A DNA stretch of 64,000 bases from Clostridia bacterium UC5.1-1C12 (GCA_001305055.1 BBZX01000007.1:1-64000), one strand, 5' to 3'. Numbered from the stretch's first letter, positions 20,574 through 37,531 are shown. Made by a program: numbers and translations. The notes: generated by a model not told the origin, from the letters alone.

Positions 20574-21071
20574 CTATTTTAATCGTTTCACAACCATCTG
20601 TGAAATAATACCCGTTACGATTCCAGTCGGCACACTCAGCAGCAGCAAAACCGGCAGATAGAATATCATCCGAATCTGGTTATACAAATAAACTGCCATT
20701 AAAATCTGACCGATGCAGTGAAAAGCACTGGCACCGATACTGACGCCGATTGGACTGAGCTTGATCTTATTATGCAGCAGAATCGCCATCGCTGTCGACA
20801 GTACCACACCGCTTAATGAGAGCCAGAAAACATGACCGAGAATCGTACCCGTCAGCAAGCTGGAAATCATGACGCGCATAAAATTTACAGTAATCATCGT
20901 TTTGCTGTCAAACTTGAATAAGGCGATCAGGCCGACGATATTCGCAAGGCCTAATTTAAAACCCGGTACAACAAATTCTGCCGGATTCCAAACCATGCCT
21001 TCAACGGTATGAAAAACAACGGATAAGGCAATCATCATTGCAACCATTGTCAATTTTTTAGTATTTCTCAT
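20574..21071 (-). CDS. Gx transporter family membrane protein (Hpre_diP_synt_I type)
   Basis: A protein of about 165 residues with roughly five hydrophobic segments resembles the family once called heptaprenyl diphosphate synthase component I. This family is now usually seen as ECF-like membrane components. The start at 21071 (MRNTKK) follows AGGAGTG at good spacing. It lies just downstream of a gene for an FMN-binding-type lipoprotein. In several Firmicutes such genes neighbour flavin or quinone-linked electron-transfer loci, but the substrate here is unknown. Confidence 0.75.
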   Translation of the reverse strand: MRNTKKLTMVAMMIALSVVFHTVEGMVWNPAEFVVPGFKLGLANIVGLIALFKFDSKTMITVNFMRVMISSLLTGTILGHVFWLSLSGVVLSTAMAILLHNKIKLSPIGVSIGASAFHCIGQILMAVYLYNQIRMIFYLPVLLLLSVPTGIVTGIISQMVVKRLK

Positions 21072-21121
21072 GAACAACACTCCTGTTAATTAATTATACA
21101 TGAGTTAATTTTAATTGCAAT

Positions 21122-21160
21122 GAAAAAAGCAAGGCCGCTTCTCTTAAAGTGACCTTGCTT
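21122..21160 (-). terminator. Terminator after the FMN-binding-type lipoprotein gene
   Basis: The stem AAGCAAGG / CCTTGCTT with a T6 tail on the minus strand separates the lipoprotein gene from the Gx transporter gene. Confidence 0.8.
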
Positions 21161-21164
21161 AACA

Positions 21165-21581
21165 TTACTTCGCAGCTTTTACAGCTTGGTTAGCAGCTTC
21201 TACGATATCCTTGATACCGATAGTGCAGCCAGATAATACATCTTCTGAAACGGCTTTACCATTTTCATCCATTTCAATTTCAGTTGTATTATTTTCAACC
21301 ATATAATTTTCTAAGAATTCAGCTTGTTCAAACCATTCTTTACCAATTGATGAAGCTTGCTTCATGTTATAAGCTTCTTTCAATTCTTTTTTGCTATCAG
21401 AACCTTTATTCGCTTGGTCAATTGAAACCGCAGTCAATTTATCGCCTTCTAAAGTAACAGTAACTGTTGTCTTATCAGAATCTGTTTCAATTTCTCCTGT
21501 ACCAGTTTTAGATACCGGAGCAGTATTGTTGCTGCATCCAACTAATGCCAGCACCATTAATAATACGCTTAACTTTTTCAT
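21165..21581 (-). CDS. Lipoprotein with FMN-binding-type C-terminus
   Basis: A 138-residue lipoprotein has a signal peptide ending at lipobox LVGC. The C-terminus holds DVLSGCTIG followed by a helix, close to the Dxx(S/T)GA(S/T) motif at which ApbE/FmnB enzymes attach FMN to a Thr, but with Cys in place of Ala. The middle reads as a small FMN_bind-like fold (VTVTLEGDKLTAVSIDQ). The start at 21581 lies 8 bases past GGGAGGT. Longer starts are excluded because a promoter (21606-21635) overlaps them. Covalent flavinylation is inferred. Confidence 0.7.
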   Translation of the reverse strand: MKKLSVLLMVLALVGCSNNTAPVSKTGTGEIETDSDKTTVTVTLEGDKLTAVSIDQANKGSDSKKELKEAYNMKQASSIGKEWFEQAEFLENYMVENNTTEIEMDENGKAVSEDVLSGCTIGIKDIVEAANQAVKAAK

Positions 21582-21605
21582 AAATAATACCTCCCGTAGG
21601 CTTTC

Positions 21606-21635
21606 AATATAGCACTCGGTATTATTATGTGTCAA
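21606..21635 (-). promoter_or_regulatory. Promoter of the FMN-binding-type lipoprotein gene
   Basis: On the minus strand TTGACA (21630-21635) and TATATT (21606-21611) are 18 bases apart, about 25 bases upstream of the chosen start codon. Confidence 0.7.
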
Positions 21636-21665
21636 TTGTATCGTTGCTATACACCTGAGTGATTT

Positions 21666-22165
21666 TTATTCGCAATAAGTGATTCTTTCAGGCTTAAAAA
21701 TATCCTTCAATTCCTTCTGTTCCGCAGCATAACCCACCGCCACGACCGCTACCGGCAGCCATTCCTCTGGCAGATCAAACGCAGAACGAAATGCCTTGAT
21801 GCGGCCCTCATCAGGAGCAATCGCACACCAGCATGTACCAAGATCAAGATCAGCGGCACTCAGCAGCATATTCATGATTGCCGCCGAACAGTCGCAATAA
21901 ATAAATGCATCTTTTTTAGTTATAGCTCGGTCCCCAGATACAATGATTGCACAGGGAGCCGTTTTCATCATAGTAGTATAAGGATGATAAGTCGGTATCT
22001 GCGTTAATTTTTCCCGGTTAGTTACCACCGTAAAATGCCAGGGCATCAAATTCATAGCACTTGGCGCCAGCATGGCGGCCTGCAGAAGTTCATTGATTTT
22101 TTCTGACTCTACCGGTTTGTTTTGATAACTGCGGATACTTCTTCTTTTTTTAATCGCTTCAATCA

Positions 22166-22166
<1 letters not shown>
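21666..22166 (-). CDS. Nitroreductase family protein
   Basis: A 166-residue FMN-dependent oxidoreductase of the small nitroreductase type. The N-terminus (IKKRRSIRSY) and PSAMNLMPWHF are the FMN phosphate and ring contacts seen in the family, and LDLGTCWCAI is the central motif. The start overlaps the glpK stop. Electron acceptors cannot be told from sequence. Intact. Confidence 0.87.
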
Positions 22167-23649
<1,483 letters not shown>

Positions 23650-23710
23650 GTTTACACCCTCTTGAATCAATTATAGCATAAAATCTTCTGTAACCGTTTA
23701 CTCCTTCCAA

Positions 23711-23743
23711 GAAAAAATCCTGGGAATGATTACTCCCAGGATA
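23711..23743 (-). terminator. Terminator overlapping the flotillin 3' end
   Basis: A nine-base-pair stem (ATCCTGGGA / TCCCAGGAT) with an A/T-rich eight-base loop is followed by T6 on the minus strand. It includes the last codons of the flotillin gene. Confidence 0.85.
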
Positions 23744-25282
23744 ATTTTTCTTCTTTTTTAACTTCCGGTTTAACTTCAGCTTTCACTTCCGGTTCAGCGA
23801 CAGCTTCCGTTTTTTCACTTTCTTTTGGTGTTACTGCCGCTTTTACCGCCTCAACACTTTCCGGTGACAGCTTGATGTTGCGGTTTACCTTCGCATCATA
23901 GGTCTGTCCTTTTAATACATCAGTAATATCAAAACCGGTCATTTCCTTTACTGATTCAATTGTCTGTGTCAAAACCTTAGTCACATTACTGGCTATGCCG
24001 GCAGTACCTTCACCGCTGCCGCCGTCCATAACGATAACCTTATCGATATTAGCCAACGGTTCAGCAATCGCAGCTGCCATCTGCGGCAATTGTTCAACAA
24101 CCTTGCTGAGCATCGCAGCATTATTAAACTGCTGATAAGCTTCGGCTTGTTTCTGCAGACTTTCAGCCTCCGCAATACCTTTTAAACGAATGGCTTCCGC
24201 CTCCGCAGCACCGGTCTGGCGAATAACCTCCGCCTCGGCGGCACCTTCCTTGCGTCTGGCTTCCGCAAGTGCTTCAGCCTTGGCAATTTCTTCATACTTA
24301 TTAGCGTCGGCTTCAAGCTGACGCTGTGTCTTAGCTGCTTCCGCCGGCTTCAAAACCGTCTCCTGCAATTCGATTTCTTTACGCAGTGCCTTCTGTTTAG
24401 CTAATTCAGTCGCTCTTTGCTGTTCCAAAATTTCCGCGTCTTTTTCTTTATCAATAACCATTTTACGGGTTGTTTCCTGCTGGATCTTATACGCTAAATC
24501 AGCTTCAGCAGTCTTCGTATCCTGCTCCTGCTTAAAGCTTGCAACCTGCACCGCCTGATTTTTGCGGGCTTCTTCAATTTTAACTTGCGCCTCAATCTTT
24601 GCCTGCTCACCAAGCCGTCTTGATTCAGCAGTTTTAATATCCGCTTCCTTCGCAGCCTCAGCCTCCGCAATCGTCGCATCCTTCTTCACTTCCGCGATTT
24701 TTTAGCACCTAAGGCCTTTAAGAAGCCGTTCTTATCATCAATATCCTTAATCGTTAAAACAACGATCTGCAGACCCATACGGCCCAATACATCTTCAGCC
24801 ACATCCTCAACCTTACTGGAGAACATATCACGATTTTTATATATTTCTTCTACCGACATTGTAGCGATGATTTCACGCAGGTTACCTTCAATAACATCGG
24901 TAACTGTTGTACGGATATTGTCAACCGTCTTACTGATTGACGCTGAATCGAATTGTTCAACAGCCTTATAAATATTTTCAGGATTATTGATAATCTTTAC
25001 GACAGCCGTACCAGTTGTTGTAATTGGTACACCTTCACAGTCCATAACATCCTCTGTTGTAAATGTGATAGGAATGTTTTCCAATGAAACAATATCAATT
25101 CTTTCAAAAAACGGAATGACTAATCCCGCTTTACCGGTAATGATTCTTTTTGTAAAGCCGGTGATGACAGCCGCTTTGTCCTGCGGTACTTTTCGCCAGC
25201 AAAGCGAAATCAGAATCAGCACAACAGCTATAATAAGAAGAATCGGCAATACTGACGCTAATACTTCAAAAATTCTATTCAT
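23730..25282 (-). CDS. Flotillin (FloT-like SPFH protein), one frameshift
   Basis: The N-terminal membrane anchor (residues 12-31) is followed by the SPFH/PHB domain to about residue 200. A long coiled coil rich in Ala-Glu repeats (KEADIKTAESRR, AEAEVIRQTGAAEAEAIRLK) and an acidic Lys/Glu/Pro tail complete it. The frame breaks at about 24705 (A6 should be A7: GAKKIAEVKKDA). It is about 520 residues long, as expected for FloT, which scaffolds membrane microdomains. The start at 25282 follows GAGGGG. No NfeD partner is adjacent. Confidence 0.88.
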
Positions 25283-25390
25283 TCTCTTTACCCCTCTTTC
25301 TAAGTTGATACCATTATACAATATTCTGATTTTGAAAATACTTTCTAAATTGTAATAATGACAAAAAGGTAATGAAATGATGAAAAGCGT

Positions 25391-25756
25391 TTATTTCTGC
25401 ATCTGTCTGCCAAGCCAAGTCATGATGACTTCGACTATATATTCCTGCTCGGCCTGACTTAATTTCCGATGCTTAGGGATACCATGCCATTTTTCAAGAC
25501 AGCCGCGGCAGCACACGGCACACGCATGCTGAGCAATAAATACCGGATGTCCCCGCATAGGTGTCTGTTTGCCATCATTTAGAGGTTCAGCTGCAGCTAA
25601 TCGCTTGGCAACAAAATCTTCAGCATGGCGGCGAATGGTGGGCAGACCTTTTGCTTCGATATAAGTCAGTTCGTTCACCTTTAACTGAAACCGGCTGCGA
25701 AACGCTGATTTTGATAAACGTTGAAATAATTCATTCATAGATCTCGGTGCTGGCAT
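25391..25756 (-). CDS. DUF4186 domain protein
   Basis: A 121-residue protein of the DUF4186 family, recognised by FVAKRLAAAEP, NDGKQTPMRGHPVF and the Cys-rich CAVCCRGCLEKWHGIP. The conserved Cys/His suggests metal binding, but no function is known. The start at 25756 (MPAPRSMNEL) follows GGAAGTGAG. It lies downstream of the terminator that ends the pyr operon, so it may be expressed by read-through or a weak promoter. Confidence 0.82.
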   Translation of the reverse strand: MPAPRSMNELFQRLSKSAFRSRFQLKVNELTYIEAKGLPTIRRHAEDFVAKRLAAAEPLNDGKQTPMRGHPVFIAQHACAVCCRGCLEKWHGIPKHRKLSQAEQEYIVEVIMTWLGRQMQK

Positions 25757-25780
25757 AAACTCACTTCCTTTATCTTTAAA

Positions 25781-25803
25781 AGAAAAACGGCATTGTGCCG
25801 CTT
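25781..25803 (-). terminator. Terminator at the end of the pyr operon
   Basis: The GCGGCA / TGCCG stem with TTTTTC on the minus strand lies just after the pyrE stop. Confidence 0.75.
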
Positions 25804-25809
25804 TCATTA

Positions 25810-26441
25810 TTATTTAGTCATCCAGCTTTCATCTTTTGGATCTTGTTTCCAGGCTTTCAGCTTTTCAAGATCTTCAGCCTTAATATAATCAAGCTCCAAA
25901 GCCGTTTCAATCAGCGCGTCATAATTGCTTAATGTCACAAACGGACAGTCAATTGAACCAAAGTTATTAACAGCATCCTGCAGCTGATAAGAGAAGATAG
26001 CCGCTACACCTAAAACAACCGCCCCAGCTTCACGCAGTGCTTCTACCACACCGATACAGCTGCCGCCAGTCGAAATCAAGTCTTCCACAACAACAACCTT
26101 CTGACCAGGCAAAACACGGCCTCAATCTTGTTTTCCTTACCGTGTGTCTTATTAGAAGAACGTACGTAACCCATTGGAATGCCCATAACATCAGCTGTCA
26201 AAGCAGCCATCGGGATACCAGCGGTCGCCGTTCCCATGATAACCTCAACTTCCGGATATGCCTTCTTGATTAAATCAACTAAACCATTTTTAACTAAATC
26301 TCTTTTTCCGGAAGAGAGCACTAAACGATTGTCACAATAGATCGGGCTTTTGATGCCGCTTGCCCACGTAAATGGTTCATTTGGTCTTAAAAAGACAGCC
26401 TTAACATCCAATAAGCTTTTCGCAATTTCCTTTTCAATCAT
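25810..26441 (-). CDS. pyrE: Orotate phosphoribosyltransferase, one frameshift
   Basis: PyrE joins orotate to PRPP to give OMP. The PRPP loop [13 protein letters not shown] is present after correction, with upstream [14 protein letters not shown]. One G is missing near 26115 (GAGGCC for GAGGGCC), which splits the gene between KIEG and RVLPGQK. Corrected length is about 210 residues. It is the last gene of the pyr operon, immediately after pyrF. Confidence 0.92.
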
Positions 26442-26442
26442 C

Positions 26443-28794
<2,352 letters not shown>

Positions 28795-28795
28795 C

Positions 28796-31700
28796 TTATC
28801 CCTCCAGATCATTCATGGATATTGTCGCAAAGCTGCGTGCTTCTATAATACTTGCAATCGCATTCGCTGTATCCAGTGATGTAAAGCATGGAATATTATT
28901 TTCCGCAGAGACACGGCGGATCAGGAAGCCATCCTGTGCAACCGAACGCTTGATGCTCATCGTATTAACCACATAGCTGACCTTCCCCTGACGGATTACA
29001 TTTAGTACGTTGTTCTCATCCTCATCGCTGATTTTCGCTACTGTATGCACATAAAGGCCATGCTCGCGCAGATAATTACCGGTACCTTCGGTTGCAAAGA
29101 TACCAAAACCAAATTCATTAAAGCGTCTTGCCAGTGCCAGTCCCTCTTCTTTATCTTCATCGGCTACCGTCATCAGCACATTACCATTCAGCGACACTTT
29201 GATGCCAGAGGCAATCAAAGCTTTATAAAGTGCCTTTTCTAATGTAGCATCACTGCCCAGCGCTTCACCGGTTGATTTCATTTCCGGACCTAAAGTCGTA
29301 TCGACAGAACGCAGCTTCGCAAAAGAGAATACTGGTGCTTTGACATAAGTTCGTTTGCTCTCTTTGCAGATGCCTTCCGTAAAACCTAAGTCTTTCAATT
29401 TGCAGCCCATAACTGCCTGAGTTGCCAGATGCGCCATCGCAATATTAGTAATTTTACTTAAGAAAGGCACAGAACGGCTTGAACGTGGATTTACTTCCAG
29501 CACATAGACTGTTTCATCCTGATCAACGATGAACTGGATATTAAATAAGCCGATAAAGTTAAAGCCATGCCCGATGCGAATCGTATAATCAACAATCTGA
29601 TCTTTAACCTTCTGACTCAGCGTCGGAGCCGGATAAACGGCAATCGAGTCACCAGAGTGAATGCCAGCCCGCTCAATATGCTCCATGATGCCTGGAATCA
29701 CAACCGTTTCACCATCGCAGATGGCATCGATTTCACATTCCTTGCCGATGATATACTTATCAACCAAAATCGGCGCGTCATGACTGATTTCTTTTACTGC
29801 CGTCGCCATATATTCCCGCAGATCACGTTCCACATGCACGATTTCCATCGCTCTGCCCCCTAATACATACGAAGGGCGCACAAGCACCGGATAACCAATG
29901 CGCTCCGCAATCTGAACAGCAGCCTCTACTTCCGTGGCTGTTTCACCGCGCGGCTGACGAACTTTTAACTGATGAAGCATCGCTTCAAATTCATGGCGGT
30001 CCTCAGCCCGGTCAATATCCTCTAAGGATGTGCCAAGAATACGAATACCGCGTTCTACCAGTTTATCAGCCAAATTAATTGCCGTCTGACCGCCAAACTG
30101 TACGATAACACCCAGCGGCTGTTCTAAGTCAAGAACATTCATTACGTCCTCCACCGTTAACGGTTCAAAATAAAGCTTATCGGAAATCGAGAAATCCGTA
30201 GATACGGTTTCCGGATTATTATTGATTACAATTGCCTCATAACCCATCTCTCGTAAGTCTGCACACAATGCACTGTCGCATAATCAAATTCAACACCCTG
30301 ACCGATGCGGATCGGACCGGAACCTAATACGACAACCTTTCACGATCTGAGCGGAATGATTCATTCTCCTGCTCATAAGTCGCGTAGTAATAAGGGGTTG
30401 CGGAAACAAATTCACCGGCGCATGTATCAACCATTTTAAATACCGGAATCAAACCCTGCTGCTTTCTGAACGCGGCTACCTTCAGCTCATCACAATTCCA
30501 AATCCGTGCAATCGTGCTGTCGGCAAAACCGTTTCGCTTCGCATTTCTTAAAACCTCTTTATCCATGACATTTTCTTTTAACGCTGTCTCAATACTTAAG
30601 ATATGGGCAATCTTATGCAGGAAGAAACGGTCGATCTTAGTCAATGCAAACAAGGATTCAATATCCGCACCCTTGCGCATCGCTTCAGCGATTGCCATCA
30701 TCCGTTCATCATCATTAACCTTTATCTTTTCAATCAGCTCATTCATCGTACAATTCTTTAATTCCTTGTACTCTAAATGATCAGTTTTCATTTCAAGTGA
30801 GCGCACAGCTTTTAATAAAGCTTCCTCGAAATTGCGGCCGATTGACATAACCTCACCCGTCGCCTTCATCTGTGTACCTAAATGACGGTCAGCATGCGGG
30901 AATTTATCAAAAGGAAAGCGCGGGAATTTGCAGACGATATAGTCAATAGCCGGTTCTGTACATGCGTAGCTGCTCTTAGTAACCGGATTGATAATTTCAT
31001 CCAATGTCAAACCTACGGCTATCTTGGCCGCAATCTTAGCAATCGGATAACCGGTCGCTTTGCTGGCCAGCGCACTTGAACGCGATACGCGTGGATTTAC
31101 CTCAATAACATAGTAGTTAAAGCTTTCCGGATCTAACGCCAGCTGAACGTTACAGCCGCCGCAGATTTTTAAAGCTCGGATTATTTTTAATGATGCGTTG
31201 CGCAGCATACCTACTTCACGGTCAGTTAATGTCTGAGTCGGTGCCACAACGATTGAATCACCGGTATGAATACCCACAGGATCAACATTTTCCATATTGC
31301 AGACAACGATTGCATTATCATTGCTGTCACGCATTACTTCATATTCTATTTCTTTATATCCGGCGATACTCTTTTCAATCAGACATTGATGAACCGGTGA
31401 TAATTTTAAACCATTCGTCGCGATGTCTCTAAGCTCGGTCTCATCATCCGCAAAGCCGCCGCCGGTGCCGCCTAAGGTAAAGGCTGGCCGAACGACAACC
31501 GGATAACCGATCTGATTCGCATAATCAACTGCTTCCTCAACGGTATGTACGATGGTGCTGTCAGGAATTGGTTCACCGATTTCAAGCATCAGGTTACGGA
31601 ATTTTTCACGATCCTCCGCCTTTTCAATCGCATCTAATTCAGTGCCTAGGATTTCTACATTATATTGATCCAGTACACCCGCTTCACTTAATTCCACGAC

Positions 31701-31986
31701 AAGATTCAAACCGGTCTGACCACCCAAACTGCCGAGAATTGCATCAGGACGTTCTTTGCTGATAATTCGGCTCGCAAATTCAAGTGTCAGCGGTTCAATG
31801 TATACTTGGTCGGCAATAACGGTATCCGTCATGATCGTAGCCGGGTTGCTGTTGATTAATACTACCTCATATCCTTCCTCACGAAGTGACGTACATGCCT
31901 GAGTGCCGGCATAGTCAAACTCAGCCGCCTGACCGATAACGATCGGCCCGGAACCAATAACCAGAATCTTCTTTATATCTGTACGC

Positions 31987-31994
<8 letters not shown>
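28796..31994 (-). CDS. carB: Carbamoyl phosphate synthase large subunit, two frameshifts
   Basis: CarB makes carbamoyl phosphate from bicarbonate, ATP and ammonia. Two ATP-grasp halves are visible, with duplicated [20 protein letters not shown] and [20 protein letters not shown]. Then come an oligomerisation region and the C-terminal allosteric domain (MGF-type, [14 protein letters not shown]). Breaks lie near 30340 (GAAAGG, one A short) and 30272 (GTG for GTTG). Corrected length is about 1,068 residues, as normal. It overlaps carA by 8 bp. Its partner CarA has lost glutaminase residues, so ammonia may enter directly. Confidence 0.94.
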
Positions 31995-33959
<1,965 letters not shown>

Positions 33960-33964
33960 TTACT

Positions 33965-34076
33965 ATAAAGAAAAGGCCCATTGCGTATGCAAAAGGACCT
34001 CATTAGGAGTATCTTGCTCTTACCCTTCATAACCTCTCTGGATTATCTTAAAGGACCTTTTCTTTCTAACATAATA
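33965..34076 (-). promoter_or_regulatory. PyrR-type attenuator and promoter of the pyr operon
   Basis: On the minus strand a promoter TTGAAT (34094-34099) / TATTAT (34071-34076), spacing 17, is followed by AATCCAGAGAGGTT (34031-34044), which matches the PyrR-binding anti-antiterminator consensus. A terminator hairpin (AGGTCC / GGGCCT with inner TTGC / GCAA, then TTTTCTTT, 33969-34001) precedes pyrB. The segment AAGGTCCTTT near the 5' end can compete as antiterminator. UMP-bound PyrR should favour termination. pyrR itself is not in the window. Confidence 0.85.
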
Positions 34077-34190
34077 ACAAATTCATCGATAAAATTCAAC
34101 AGGAAATCGTAAAATTGTACGAGCAGTATCCTTTGAATCCTTTGGACAATGAAGAGAAAGAAAATGTGGACATTGCATATAAATAAATTT
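34077..34190 (+). other. Possible short coding relic, no start codon
   Basis: The plus strand reads 34 codons without a stop (KFIDKIQQEIVKLYEQYP then NPLDNEEKENVDIAYK) to a TAA near 34187. There is no start codon or SD, and the 5' end overlaps the pyr promoter. It may be the tail of a lost gene or chance. The rest of 34190-34387 holds only AT-rich sequence and no feature I can support. Confidence 0.25.
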
Positions 34191-34387
34191 GTTTAACCCA
34201 CGTTTTTATTCATTTGAATTATCATTTTTACTTTGTTTAAATAAAATATTTTATATGTTTAGACTTTGAACTGATTATCTTTCAAATCACTCGGCTGACT
34301 TAGACATAGTTTCATAATAACCACTATGCCTACAAAAAATAGAGATGATAATCCCGTCAGGATTATTACCTCTATTTTAGCTCGATA

Positions 34388-36154
34388 TTAAATTGCTCTT
34401 GTATAATGCTTCAGCATTGCTTTTTCTCTTTCATTTAAGAAAGGTGAAATCTTTGTATATACTTCTGCATGATAAGCATTCAGGAAATTCCGCTCCGCAT
34501 TTGATAATTGATCTGCCAATACAGCATCTAAGTCAATCGGTGCCATTGTGATCGTTTCAAAAGCTAAGAAGGTTCCGTATTCATTCGTCTCTGAACATTG
34601 GGTGATCAATTCATTTTCGATGCGGATGCCGTGACTGCCTTCAATATAACTCCTGGTTCATTTGTGACGATCATGCCGGGTTCAAATACGGCGCTGACCG
34701 TATTAGGTCTTGCACGCCAGCGAATATCATGCGGTCCTTCATGCACATTAAGAATGTGTCCGACCCCATGACCAGTACCGCAGCGATAATCGATCCCCAA
34801 CTCCCAAAGCGGTCCGCGGGCGAGAATATCAAGATTGATGCCAATACAGCCATGCAGAAATTTAGCCATTGATAAACGCAGCATACCTTTCAGTACCGCC
34901 GTATAATGTCGTTTGATTTCATCGCTGACCGGACCGAGAATAAAAGTACGGGTAATATCTGTTGTACCGTCAAGATATGTGCCGCCGGAATCAACTAAAA
35001 GCATGCCTTCCGGTTTTAACTCCACATCACTGTCAGCCGTGGCGCTGTAATGCATTAATGCCGCATGCTCTTTATAGCCTGCAATGGTTGTGAAGCTCAG
35101 CTCAAGAAAATCTTTTTGTTCCCGGCGCAGGTTTCCAGCTTATCAGCCGCTGTTATTTCAGTGATGGTTTCATGCTGTACAGCTTCCTTCAGCCAGATCA
35201 TGAATTTACTTACCGCAACACCGTCTTTGATATGCGCATTGCGGGTATTGGTCAGTTCAGTTTCATTTTTGATGGCTTTCATCAATGTAGTTGGATTGTC
35301 AAGATCAATGATTTCATGACATAGCTGTGCCAGTCTTGAATTTACACGTTTGCCATTCAGCATAATGGTTCCGCTAATCGTTTCAATTTTTGAATAAACC
35401 TCAAAATACGGCAGCAGCTTTACATGATTTTCCTTAAAGAATGCTTTTGCCGCCTCATCAAATTTAGTTTCATCGACGAACAGCATAACCTCATCCATTG
35501 AGATCAATGCATAGCATAAAACTACCGGTGAATAACTCACGTCATCACCTCGCATATTAAACAGCCATGCCAGATCATCAAGGGTAGTCAGCAAATGCCA
35601 GTCAGCCTGATGCTGCTTCATACTTTCACGCACATCAGCAAGCTTGTCAGTCATAGCTTTTCCGCTAAGTTCATCACTGAGTAAAAAGCTTTTGCACTTG
35701 GCAGCGCCGGCCGATCTGACCAAATCTGATCAAAAGCATCTAAATCAGTTCTGATGACAGCCGCAGGCATTAACTGCTGCCATTCTTTCATCGCTTCATA
35801 GCTGACGCAGCGGCCGTCAAAAGCCAGTACATCATTTGCCTGCAAGTGCTGCTTCAAATATTCACTGACTGTCGGCACTCCCGGTTCCATCATTTTCATT
35901 AGTTGAATGCCGGTGCCGGTCAATTGTTCCTCAGCCTGTATAAAATAGCGGCCGTCAGTCCATAAACAAGCTTCTGACAAGGTCACAACCATTACCCCCG
36001 CAGAGCCGCTGAAACCGGATAGCCAAGCCCGGCCCTTGAAATAATCACCTACATATTCTGAATCGTGAAAATCTGAGGTAGGTATATAATAAGCGTTTAT
36101 CTTCTCGGCCTGCATCAGCGAGCGAAGTTCATTTAATTTATCCAATGTGTTCAT
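34388..36154 (-). CDS. Aminopeptidase P family protein (Xaa-Pro aminopeptidase), about three frameshifts
   Basis: An M24B metallopeptidase of about 590 residues releases N-terminal residues before proline. Two creatinase-type N-terminal domains (from MNTLDKLNELRSLM) precede the pita-bread domain. Metal ligands are visible: two Asp in VDSGGTYLDGTTDITRT, His in GTGHGVGH, and Glu in TNEPG and FETITMAP. Frame breaks lie near 35680, 35070-35100 and 34630. This is the long, three-domain type. It is cytoplasmic, with no signal peptide. Confidence 0.9.
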
Positions 36155-36209
36155 AAAGTACCTCTCATTCTAAAAGCTATTTTACACCACATTGGTTAAT
36201 TATGAAAGA

Positions 36210-37492
36210 CTATTCGATCTCACTGACCAGCGCAAAGCGATATCCCTGCCGCTGTGCTTCGGTAATGAAGTCCTCCATTGCCAGATAATTTCCCTTATTC
36301 GATGGGTGAAGCAGATAAATCGCACCATTATGGAGATGCTCAACCAAGGTATTATATGCCTCTTCCTTGCTTATATCCGGGCCGTAATCATAATAGGCAT
36401 GGCTCCAGAAATAGGAACGGTAACCAAGGTCTGAAACGATTTTCATAGCCCGTTCACTGGTGGCACCCTTCGGAAAACGGAACACTTTTACCGGTTTCGT
36501 ACCGGTTACTTGCTGAATGGCCTTCTCACAATCCAGCACCTCCAAAACAAACTGATCAATCTGTGCCTCATTCGCCAATGTCGGCATATCATAATGATGG
36601 CGGGTATGATTGCCAATCAGATGGCCCTGTTCAACTAATGAGCGCATGAATTCTTCATTATCTATCACATAATTTCTCGTTAAAAAGAAAGTAGCTTTAA
36701 TATCGTGTGCATTTAATACATCGGCTATCTCATGGATGTAAGTAATGTCATTGCCGCCCTCATCAAATGTCAGATAGATGACCTTGTCATCAGGCCCCAG
36801 ATAATATGCAGCATATTTATCAAGAATTTCCTGCACAATCGCCCCTTCCATCCGCTGATGATTCTCTGATTTATTGAACCACCATTCAAAGGCTGTATTA
36901 TCATAGACATCATAGGCATAATGCAGCTTCACTAAGGCAGGATCAGCTTCTACGATGATTTTTCTGCTTACGGAGGATGTATTGCCGCTGGCATCAACGG
37001 CTTTATAAATCAATTCATACTCCCCGCATGTAAGCATATCTACATTGCCTTCAATCTGCAGCAGCGATTGCCCGTCATCACAAGAGGCATCGATAATTTC
37101 AACACCTGGATCATCAAAAGTTTCCCGTTCAAACACATGTATTTCACTGTTGCCTAGCAGAGTGATCTGCGGCGGTGTTGTATCTTGTACCGTTACCTTC
37201 CGTGTTTTAGTTGTTCCTTTGATTTCATAGACAATCGTATATACACCTGTTTTAGATGTATCCACATCGCCGCTGACAGTTACCTGATCACTGACATCAT
37301 GAAACATGCTGCGGGCTTTAAGCCCGGCTCTTCATAAGTTTCGTTCAATTCAAGGGTTATATTGCCGCCCTTGAGATTTACAGTCGGATGAAAGACACCA
37401 CCCAAAGTAAGCAGATAACCGCCGCTTAGGATAATGACTAGGACCACTGCCGCAAGAAAAGCAAATACTCCGATTTTACATTTTCTAGACAT
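36210..37492 (-). CDS. PdaA-like polysaccharide deacetylase with Ig-like repeats, one frameshift
   Basis: After a membrane anchor (residues 8-28) come two DUF5011/Ig-like modules (about 35-110 and 115-180, each opening like ITLELNETYEEPG / IHVFERETFDDPG), a linker and a NodB deacetylase domain. Motifs are LTFDEGGND, GNHTRHHYDMP, FRFPKGATSE and IYLLHP. The TFDEGG form and the overall order follow PdaA, which makes muramic delta-lactam in spore cortex. One T is missing near 37325. The start at 37492 uses GGGGAGG, which is buried in a hairpin. Confidence 0.83.
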
Positions 37493-37525
37493 AAAAACCT
37501 CCCCTACCAATGTATGAGGAGGTTT
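37493..37525 (-). terminator. Terminator after mscL that also hides the deacetylase SD
   Basis: On the minus strand AAACCTCC (37518-37525) pairs with GGAGGTTT (37495-37502), followed by a T run. The same GGGGAGG (37498-37504) is the SD of the next gene, so the hairpin can both stop transcription and block ribosome binding. Confidence 0.6.
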
Positions 37526-37531
37526 GTGACT

